From Nanoarchaeota archaeon SCGC AAA011-G17 (GTDB taxonomy: Archaea; Nanobdellota; Nanobdellia; SCGC-AAA011-G17), in contig AQRL01000023.1 of NCBI GenBank assembly GCA_000402515.1, positions 1 to 21,100 of the forward strand: a stretch of DNA of 21,100 bases. Direction: 5' to 3'. The notes under the pieces are model-generated. The model saw only the letters and a program-made list of their open reading frames with translations. It did not search any database and had not been told where the DNA came from. This document shows positions 16,204-21,100 of the stretch, in pieces; position 1 is the first letter of the stretch, and every line of letters starts with the position of its first letter. The translations under genes were made by a program, and so were the position numbers.

Positions 16204-16277
16204 AGAGCACGAACAAAAAAGAATTATTAATATCATCTAACAATTCAATAATGGCAGGAATGTTTAATTCAGTTAGT

Positions 16278-16287
16278 TTTATATAAA
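16278..16287 (+). promoter_or_regulatory. TATA box of the acyl-CoA synthetase beta gene
   Basis: TTTATATAAA centred 25-26 bases before the ATG at 16308, the same box and spacing as for the alpha-subunit gene on the opposite strand. This suggests that the two subunits are expressed from matched leaderless promoters. The rest of the 104-base gap shows nothing I recognise. Confidence 0.65.
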
Positions 16288-16307
16288 ATAGAGTATTTCT
16301 TTATTAG

Positions 16308-16940
16308 ATGAAGGTATTGAATGCTGCAGAGAGCGAGAATTTCCTAAAAGAGTATCTGCCTATAGCAAGAAGCAGCTTAGTCGGGGATTTTGATGAGGCT
16401 TTAAGATTTACAAAGAATAACTATCCTGTTGTTCTAAAGCTTATTTCTGAAAAGATTATCCATAAAACTGATTTGAAAGCAGTAGCTATTGTAAAGAATG
16501 AAGAAGAGATGGGGAGGGAGTTTGATAGGCTGTTGGAGTTTGCAAGGAAAAAGAGATTAAAAACAGAGGGAATTCTGGTGCAGGAATTTTTTAAAGGGAA
16601 AGAGGTAATTATTGGATTAAAGAAGGATGACAGTTTTGGGCATGTAATTATGTTTGGTATCGGCGGGATTTATGCTGAATTGTTAAGAGATGTCAGTTTC
16701 AGGGTCTGTCCTATAACAGCAGAAGATGCTGATGAAATGCTAAATGAATTAAAATTAAAAAAGATATTGGAGGGAGTAAGGGGAGAGGCGAGGGTTAACT
16801 TGAAACTATTAAAAAATATACTAGTCAGGGTTTCCAAAATTCCTGAAAAAAATAAGAATATCAATGAAATGGACATCAATCCTTTCATAATTAATGCAAA
16901 TGAGGGGAAGTTAGTTGATGCAAGAATTGTTCTAGAGTAA
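16308..16940 (+). CDS. ADP-forming acyl-CoA (acetyl-CoA) synthetase beta subunit
   Basis: This is the ATP-grasp subunit, which transfers phosphate from the phosphohistidine of the alpha subunit to ADP. At 210 residues it is slightly shorter than the usual 230 or so. PVVLKLISEKIIHKTDL (40-56) contains the nucleotide-binding Lys; the family's HKxDxGG turn reads HKTDLKA here, losing the two glycines. GILVQEFFKGKEVIIGL (88-104) and FGIGGIYAELLRDVSFR (116-132) are characteristic, and EMDINPF near the C-terminus is the metal-binding ExDxNP motif. It is unlinked in operon terms from the alpha gene: opposite strand, with the secreted-protein gene between. The leaderless promoter resembles that of alpha. 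Confidence 0.92.
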   Translation: MKVLNAAESENFLKEYLPIARSSLVGDFDEALRFTKNNYPVVLKLISEKIIHKTDLKAVAIVKNEEEMGREFDRLLEFARKKRLKTEGILVQEFFKGKEVIIGLKKDDSFGHVIMFGIGGIYAELLRDVSFRVCPITAEDADEMLNELKLKKILEGVRGEARVNLKLLKNILVRVSKIPEKNKNINEMDINPFIINANEGKLVDARIVLE

Positions 16941-16942
16941 AG

Positions 16943-16950
16943 TTTATATA
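16943..16950 (+). promoter_or_regulatory. TATA box of the AI-2E transporter-AMP phosphorylase operon
   Basis: TTTATATA centred 26 bases before the ATG at 16973, starting just after the stop of the beta-subunit gene. Predicts a leaderless message; no ribosome binding site is present. Confidence 0.6.
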
Positions 16951-16972
16951 TTCTGTAAATTTAAAATATATT

Positions 16973-17959
16973 ATGGAGCACTATAAACAATATATCCCAT
17001 TTATTATATTCCTGATAGTTGCGTATCTGTGCTTCTTGATAGCAAAGCCATTCATAGCTGCTATTTTCACAGGAATTATACTGGCTTATTTATTTTATCC
17101 TTTATACAAGATTTTATGCAAGAAGATAAAAAGAGAAAATTTATGCGCTGTTTTAGTAACTATTCTGGTTTTATTTTTACTTTTGGTTCCATCAATATTC
17201 ATTGTTGAGAAGCTTACAGATGAAACTGTAATTGTTTATAATTATGTGAGAAGCAGGGATTTTATTTTATTAATCTCTGATTATCTTCCACAAAATGCTA
17301 TGGATTATGTCAAGCAGGCTATTGATAGGGGATTATTGTATATATTAACAGCGGGGAGTGATTTTGTTTTGACAATTCCTAAATTCTTACTGAATTTCTT
17401 TGTAGCAATGTTTGTTATGTACTTTGTGTTAATAGATGGGCATAGATTAATAGAGAAGATTAAGGACATACTGCCTATGGATGGTAAGATGAAGCAGCAG
17501 ATTTTAACAAGATTTGAAAAAACAACAGATGCTCTGATGTACGGGAATTTAGTAGTTGCTATTGTACAGGGTGTAGCTGCTTTGATTGGATTTTTAATCT
17601 TTGGGATTAGCGGGGCATTTTTATGGGCTTTAATAACAATGGTAGTTTCCTTTTTGCCTGTTTTGGGAACTGCTATTGTCTGGCTGCCTTTGGGACTAGT
17701 TGAGCTTTCGAGAGGAAATATGTTTGCAGGCGCTGGAATTATAATTTATGGCGCCTTGGTTATTGGCACTATTGATAATTTACTCAGGCCAAAATTAGTC
17801 AGTATAAAAACAGACATTCATCCGGCTATAATTTTAATAGGGGTACTTGGAGGAGTCAGCTTAATAGGATTTATTGGGTTTATAGTCGGTCCATTAATAA
17901 TTGCCTTATTATTAGAATTTTTAGATATTTATGGTGGTCATGGTGAAATTAGGAGTTAA
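16973..17959 (+). CDS. AI-2E family (PF01594) transporter
   Basis: A 328-residue membrane protein with about eight helices. The N-terminal helix pair contains FIAAIFTGIILAYLFYPLYK, followed by a soluble segment (about 80-125) and a C-terminal helix cluster. The block TIDNLLRPKLVS and the end GFIGFIVGPLIIALLLEFLDIY are signatures of the AI-2E transporter family. Characterised members act as autoinducer exporters or as Na+(Li+)/H+ antiporters; the substrate here is unknown. The AMP phosphorylase gene begins within its last codons (20-base overlap), so the two are co-transcribed, although no functional tie is obvious. Confidence 0.88.
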   Translation: MEHYKQYIPFIIFLIVAYLCFLIAKPFIAAIFTGIILAYLFYPLYKILCKKIKRENLCAVLVTILVLFLLLVPSIFIVEKLTDETVIVYNYVRSRDFILLISDYLPQNAMDYVKQAIDRGLLYILTAGSDFVLTIPKFLLNFFVAMFVMYFVLIDGHRLIEKIKDILPMDGKMKQQILTRFEKTTDALMYGNLVVAIVQGVAALIGFLIFGISGAFLWALITMVVSFLPVLGTAIVWLPLGLVELSRGNMFAGAGIIIYGALVIGTIDNLLRPKLVSIKTDIHPAIILIGVLGGVSLIGFIGFIVGPLIIALLLEFLDIYGGHGEIRS

Positions 17960-19406
17960 AAAACTTGGCTTAAGCACTGGCGGTCCTTTAATCGGGATAC
18001 TAAATGAAGAGGATGCCAGGAAATTAGGGATTTATGCAGCGGACAGAATAAGAGTAAGACAGGGAAAAAAAGAGATTTCTGTTTTGATTGATGTTGCTGA
18101 GAATCATAATATCAAACCTGGGATGATTGGCTTGTTTGATGAGGTTATTAGGGAATTAAATTTAGATGGAAATAAGGTAGTGCATGCTAGTGTACAGAAC
18201 AAGCCAGAATCTCTTGCTTTTATCAAGGAGAAATTAGATGGGAAAGAGTTAAGCAAAGATAAAATTAATTGTATTGTGAGTGACATTGTTGAGAACAGAT
18301 TGAGTGAGGTTGAGGTTGGATTTTTTGTCAGCGGATGCTATAAATATAATTTGAATCTTAATGAGATAAGCTATCTTACCCAAGCAATTGTTAATAATAG
18401 CCAGACAATAAAGTTTAAAGGAAAAACTGTAGACAAACATTGTACGGGAGGAATACCTGCAAATAGGACTACAATGGTTGTTATTCCAATAGTTGCTGCT
18501 GCGGGCTATACTATTCCAAAGACAAGCTCGAGGGCAATTACGTCTCCTTCTGGAACTGCTGATGTTATGGAGGTTTTGGCTCCTGTTGATTTGTCAAGAG
18601 AAAGAATAATACAGGCTGTCAAGAAAACAAATGGCTGTATGGTCTGGGGAGGAGCCTTGGATTTAGCAAGCGCTGATGACAGAATAATAAAGATTGAAAG
18701 AGTGTTATCATTGGATCCTGAGGGAATGTTGTTGAGCAGCATTATGGCAAAGAAGAAAGCGGTTAATGCCAATTATGTCCTGATTGATATTCCTGTCGGG
18801 GAAGAGGCTAAAATAAAAACAAAAAAAAGAGCTGTAAGACTTAAAAGAAAATTTATCAAATTAGGAAAAAAACTTGGGATGAAGGTTAAAGTGATGATTT
18901 CTAATGGGGAGCAACCTGTTGGCAATGGTGTTGGTCCTGCTTTAGAGGCAAGGGATGTAATGAGTGTGCTTGCTGGTGATGGCCCTAATGATTTAAAAGA
19001 AAAATCAATTAAGATAGCGGGAAGTATTTTTTCAATGGTTGGGATGTGGAATGGAGAGAAAAAGGCAAGGGAGATTTTAGAGAGTGGACAAGCTTTAGAG
19101 AAGATGCAGGAAATTATTAAAGCACAAGGCGGTAAGATAAAAGAGATTGAGGCTGGAAGATTTAGATATTCTGTAAAAAGCCCCAGAAGCGGAGTTGTTA
19201 AAAAGATTAGCAACAAAAATATAAATACTGTCTGCAGAATTCTTGGCTGTCCAAAAGATAAAAAAGCAGGATTGTATTTGAATTTTAAATTAAATAATAA
19301 AGTTAAAAGGGGACAGGAGATTTTTAGTATTTATGCTGAGAGCAAGGCTAAATTAGATTATGGCATTGAATTCTTGAATAAGAATAAGATAATGGAAATT
19401 AAGTGA
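17940..19406 (+). CDS. deoA: AMP phosphorylase
   Basis: Archaeal AMP phosphorylase converts AMP + phosphate to ribose 1,5-bisphosphate + adenine, feeding the nucleoside-salvage pathway with R15P isomerase and type III RuBisCO; neither partner is in this window. The 488-residue protein has the archaeal N-terminal beta domain (VKKLGLSTGGPLIGILNEED) and the nucleoside phosphorylase core. The phosphate loop is DKHCTGGIPANRTT at 165-178, where most family members have DKHSIGGVPGNKT; SSRAITSPSGTADVMEVL follows, and then a C-terminal PYNP-like domain. The ATG at 17940 reproduces the family N-terminus, with GGTGG just before it; ATG 17931 would add three residues. It overlaps the AI-2E gene by 20 bases, and its stop codon overlaps the 3' end of the tRNA on the other strand. 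Confidence 0.92.
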   Translation: MVKLGVKKLGLSTGGPLIGILNEEDARKLGIYAADRIRVRQGKKEISVLIDVAENHNIKPGMIGLFDEVIRELNLDGNKVVHASVQNKPESLAFIKEKLDGKELSKDKINCIVSDIVENRLSEVEVGFFVSGCYKYNLNLNEISYLTQAIVNNSQTIKFKGKTVDKHCTGGIPANRTTMVVIPIVAAAGYTIPKTSSRAITSPSGTADVMEVLAPVDLSRERIIQAVKKTNGCMVWGGALDLASADDRIIKIERVLSLDPEGMLLSSIMAKKKAVNANYVLIDIPVGEEAKIKTKKRAVRLKRKFIKLGKKLGMKVKVMISNGEQPVGNGVGPALEARDVMSVLAGDGPNDLKEKSIKIAGSIFSMVGMWNGEKKAREILESGQALEKMQEIIKAQGGKIKEIEAGRFRYSVKSPRSGVVKKISNKNINTVCRILGCPKDKKAGLYLNFKLNNKVKRGQEIFSIYAESKAKLDYGIEFLNKNKIMEIK

Positions 19407-19491
19407 GCCCATTGGGATTTGGACCCAAATCTTGTGGTTTCTTCTTTGTAATCCGAGGCCACATGCACTATCCAGGTTATGCTATAGGCTC
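19404..19491 (-). tRNA. tRNA with enlarged anticodon loop, probably intron-containing; possibly tRNA-Arg(TCG)
   Basis: On the minus strand a cloverleaf forms. The acceptor is GAGCCTA with TGGGCTC (seven pairs, one G-U), with discriminator A at 19404 and no encoded CCA. The D stem is GCAT/GTGC with loop AACCTGGATA (A14, GG, A21 in place), the anticodon stem is TGTGG/CCACA, the variable loop is AGAT, and the T stem is TTGGG/CCCAA with loop TCCAAAT. The anticodon loop is 21 bases instead of 7, so about 14 bases are probably an intron. With the canonical intron site after position 37 the anticodon would be TCG (Arg), and A20 in the D loop fits arginine, but position 33 would be C instead of the near-universal T. 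Shifting by one base gives CGG (Pro) with a mismatch in the stem. It lies 35 bases downstream of the eL15 gene. Confidence 0.75.
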
Positions 19492-19526
19492 TTGATAAAA
19501 AAGTAAATTAAAGAATTAATAAAGGT

Positions 19527-20108
19527 TTACTTTCCTCTGTCTCGATGTGATGTTAAACTAGGCCTTATTTTTTCTGTTCCAACACCCTTTTTGTGCAATC
19601 CTCTAGAACGCCTTCCTGCTGAGGTTAATCCCCTAAATACACGTCTTCTATTTGCTCCCTGTCCAATCCAGTTTAGCTGCTTGTCTGCTTTAATTGTTGG
19701 ATTTTCTGGGTCTACTAAAATAACTTCATGCCAGATATGTTTACCATCACTTGCTAAAAAGTATGAGTTTAAAACTTCTAAATTTTTGAATTTTTTTGCT
19801 GTTCTTTCTTCTGCTATCCACTGGAAATTTTTCCCCAGTGATTTTTTAACTGTCTGCCTTTTTGACCTTCTACCTTTTTTTGTTGGTCTTGGCCTCTTTT
19901 TTCCTCCCCTAAGAACTCTAGCCCTTACAACAACAAATCCCTGTTTTGCCCTGTATCCCAGATTTCTTGCTCTATCTAATCTTGTAGGATGATCTATTCT
20001 GGTAAATGCATTTTCATGCCTCCACTGAATTAATCTTTCTCTAAGAAGTTCCCTAAGTGTTTTCTTTGGTTTTAACCAAGCCTTTTTAATATATTTATAA
20101 GTTCCCAT
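19527..20108 (-). CDS. rpl15e: Large ribosomal subunit protein eL15 (L15e)
   Basis: This archaeal/eukaryotic-type ribosomal protein of the large subunit is very basic, as expected. The ATG at 20108 starts [16 protein letters not shown], which matches the highly conserved eL15 N-terminus, and gives 193 residues, the usual size. A GTG at 20135 would add nine unconserved residues and is rejected. Conserved blocks include [55 protein letters not shown] and [17 protein letters not shown]. The gene is followed on the same strand by the tRNA gene, so the tRNA could be processed from a shared transcript. Confidence 0.96.
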   Translation of the reverse strand: MGTYKYIKKAWLKPKKTLRELLRERLIQWRHENAFTRIDHPTRLDRARNLGYRAKQGFVVVRARVLRGGKKRPRPTKKGRRSKRQTVKKSLGKNFQWIAEERTAKKFKNLEVLNSYFLASDGKHIWHEVILVDPENPTIKADKQLNWIGQGANRRRVFRGLTSAGRRSRGLHKKGVGTEKIRPSLTSHRDRGK

Positions 20109-20387
20109 TTTGATCAGGTTCAGGTCTATGCCCACATTCCTTAAGAATTTTTAGAATTTTGGGTTTTTAAGCTTTTCTGATAGTTTGTAGATACAATTGT
20201 AACTCTTTAAATGGTACGTTTGTAACCGCAAAATTTAAATCTTTATACTATCTTTTTTAATTTTTAGAAAAACAAAGAATATATTAGACAATATAAATCT
20301 ATTAAAAATAAGCAATTATGTTTGTTTTATGAGCATAGAAGGGTTATTAATTATTGGAATTTGTTTTTTGGTTTTTTGTTTGTGATA
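20109..20387. other. Intergenic region between eL15 and the membrane/coiled-coil gene
   Basis: Very AT-rich, no gene called. TTGTAAC appears twice, at 20197-20203 and 20220-20226, flanking a TATA-like TTTAAAT at 20206-20212. A second TTTAAAT lies at 20234-20240, and an AATATAAAT box at about 20290-20298. Any of these could drive the downstream plus-strand gene. The eL15 promoter must lie at the left edge, on the minus strand; the AT-rich block near 20166-20173 is a weak candidate. Confidence 0.4.
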
Positions 20388-20798
20388 ATGATAAAATTTG
20401 ATTCTATCTTTAAACAGATAGATTATTACTTTTCTTGTTTGAGAGAAATTGCTAAAAATGATGTTCAATATTACAAATTAAATCAATTTGTTCTTCTTAT
20501 TTTTGTGTTGTTTTTATTCTTCTTTATTTCAATATACACTATGTTTGCTAAAGAATATCGAATAGAAATGAGTATTATATTTACAGTTATAGTTGGATTA
20601 ATCGGAACAATTGTTGGTATGTTCTTTAATTATAATTCTATTGAAAATTTAAGAAGTAGTATAGAAAAAAAAGATAGAACTGCAAAAAATACAGCGAGTA
20701 AGTTAGATAATACAAGGAAGAAATTATTAGATAAGCAATTAAGTTTAGTAAATAAATTTGAAAAATATGTAAGTGAAATTAATGAAGATAAAAAATAA
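20388..20798 (+). CDS. Small membrane protein with C-terminal coiled coil
   Basis: I do not recognise this protein. From the ATG at 20388 it is 136 residues: a polar N-terminus (about 1-30), two hydrophobic helices (about 33-54, QFVLLIFVLFLFFFISIY; and about 62-82, MSIIFTVIVGLIGTIVGMFF), then a charged heptad-like helix rich in K, E, N, S and L that should form a coiled coil. The frame stays open upstream to a TTG at 20322, which would add a further hydrophobic stretch; I prefer ATG, but the start is uncertain and the bases just before it (GTGATA) make a poor ribosome binding site. It converges on the 34-residue minus-strand ORF, leaving two bases between their stops. Its base composition is more AT-rich than the neighbouring core genes. 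Confidence 0.6.
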   Translation: MIKFDSIFKQIDYYFSCLREIAKNDVQYYKLNQFVLLIFVLFLFFFISIYTMFAKEYRIEMSIIFTVIVGLIGTIVGMFFNYNSIENLRSSIEKKDRTAKNTASKLDNTRKKLLDKQLSLVNKFEKYVSEINEDKK

Positions 20799-20800
20799 GT

Positions 20801-20905
20801 TTATATATTATTTAATGCCTCTATACTCTCTTTTAATTTTTCATCTTCTTGTATTAGTGTTAATTTAAAATCTTCTAAGTCCTTAAGAATTTCTTCTTTT
20901 GTCAT
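20801..20905 (-). CDS. 34-residue charged helical miniprotein
   Basis: A short ORF on the minus strand begins MTKEEILKDLEDF and ends with a TAA at 20801-20803. It is rich in E, K, D, L and I, with no cysteine or proline, and should be a single amphipathic helix. Its start signals are the best in the window: GGAGGTG at 20911-20917 lies five bases before the ATG, and a TATA box at 20944-20951 lies about 42 bases before it, the same design as the two exported-protein operons. The 3' end nearly abuts the coiled-coil membrane protein gene on the opposite strand. Too short to assign to a family; regulator, antitoxin-like peptide or partner of the neighbour are all open. Confidence 0.6.
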   Translation of the reverse strand: MTKEEILKDLEDFKLTLIQEDEKLKESIEALNNI

Positions 20906-20943
20906 ATATCCACCTCCCATATGAATGATTTAGTTTATTTAAG

Positions 20944-20951
20944 TATTTATA
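20944..20951 (-). promoter_or_regulatory. TATA box of the 34-residue ORF
   Basis: Reads TATAAATA on the minus strand, about 42 bases before the ATG at 20905, predicting a leader of about 15 bases that carries GGAGGTG. Confidence 0.55.
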
Positions 20952-20989
20952 TACACTTAATATATATTATCTAATATTTAAATAATTCG

Positions 20990-21046
20990 GTTGGCGGTGA
21001 TTCCTCACCTTTAGCGGGATGCTTCAGCTTGAGGTGAGCCGCCAAC
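20990..21046. ncRNA. GC-rich hairpin, candidate structured RNA or palindromic repeat
   Basis: GTTGGCGG (20990-20997) pairs perfectly with CCGCCAAC (21039-21046). After a six-base bulge on the 5' side (20998-21003, TGATTC), CTCACCT (21004-21010) pairs with AGGTGAG (21032-21038). A further T-G pair, a T-T mismatch and AGC/GCT (21013-21015 with 21027-21029) extend the stem to an 11-base loop. The segment is strikingly GC-rich against its surroundings. No T-run follows on either strand, so it is not a terminator. AT-rich TATA-like sequence precedes it (20959-20969 and 20977-20985). I cannot match it to a known RNA family; strand is undetermined. Confidence 0.45.
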
Positions 21047-21100
21047 AGGAAAAATAAAGGATTATTAACAAGAACTATTTCTTATTATTTACGCATCGAA

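Noticed and set aside
18773-19216. 147-codon minus-strand frame opposite AMP phosphorylase
   Set aside because: It lies entirely inside a strongly conserved gene on the other strand; open antisense frames are common in AT-rich coding DNA.
19404-19491. tRNA on the plus strand
   Set aside because: The plus-strand reading lacks a T arm with a TCxA-type loop; only the minus strand gives D, T and acceptor arms together.
19591-19992. 133-codon plus-strand frame opposite eL15
   Set aside because: Antisense to a highly conserved ribosomal protein gene, with no start signals of its own.
20106-20135. GTG start nine codons upstream in eL15
   Set aside because: The added residues are not part of the conserved eL15 N-terminus, which begins at the ATG at 20108.
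20990-21046. Hairpin as an intrinsic terminator or an H/ACA guide RNA
   Set aside because: No T-run follows on either strand, and there is no two-sided internal loop that could serve as a pseudouridylation pocket nor a clean ACA after the stem.

Overview
The window reads as a piece of chromosome from an AT-rich archaeon, most likely a small-genome DPANN lineage of the Woesearchaeota/Pacearchaeota kind. Archaeal markers are ribosomal protein eL15, TATA-box promoters placed 26 bases before start codons (leaderless mRNAs), AMP phosphorylase, two-subunit ADP-forming acyl-CoA synthetase, and a GatA/GatB amidotransferase pair. The lineage call is an inference from gene content and from cysteine-rich secreted proteins of a type I associate with DPANN genomes; no phylogeny was run.

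Layout. 1-2556: 3' part of gatA, then gatB (tRNA-dependent amidotransferase). 2549-4533 (minus): amino-acid permease followed by an EamA transporter with an ATGA overlap. 4534-4625: compact divergent promoter. 4626-7339: two-subunit 2-oxoacid:ferredoxin oxidoreductase (korA-korB, ATGA overlap) and a YkgJ-like cysteine-cluster protein. 7344-7673 (minus): unknown small protein. 7674-8022: gene-free stretch with a hairpin-forming element between 8-base direct repeats. 8023-10072: two overlapping lipoprotein genes, one made of cysteine repeats and one beta-propeller-like. 10130-11335 (minus): AAA ATPase with a DUF4143/nuclease-like C-terminus. 11436-14129 (minus): ADP-forming acyl-CoA synthetase alpha subunit interrupted by a 449-residue intein with a LAGLIDADG endonuclease. 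14218-16203: large cysteine-rich secreted protein with internal duplications. 16308-16940: acyl-CoA synthetase beta subunit. 16973-19406: AI-2E family membrane protein overlapping AMP phosphorylase. 19404-20108 (minus): eL15 and a tRNA with an enlarged anticodon loop. 20388-20905: small membrane/coiled-coil protein converging on an unlisted 34-residue ORF with an ideal ribosome binding site. 20990-21046: GC-rich hairpin, probably a structured RNA or repeat.

How it works together. The oxidoreductase (2-oxoacid + CoA to acyl-CoA + reduced ferredoxin) and the synthetase (acyl-CoA + ADP + Pi to acid + ATP + CoA) are the two halves of a classic archaeal substrate-level phosphorylation route. With the amino-acid permease next door this suggests amino-acid or pyruvate fermentation. 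The synthetase cannot be active until the intein splices out, because the insertion splits a conserved GPNC loop next to the active site. Start regions fall into two promoter designs: metabolic genes look leaderless (TATA about 26 bases before ATG), whereas the two exported-protein operons and the 34-residue ORF carry short leaders with AGGTG-type ribosome binding sites (TATA about 41 bases before ATG).
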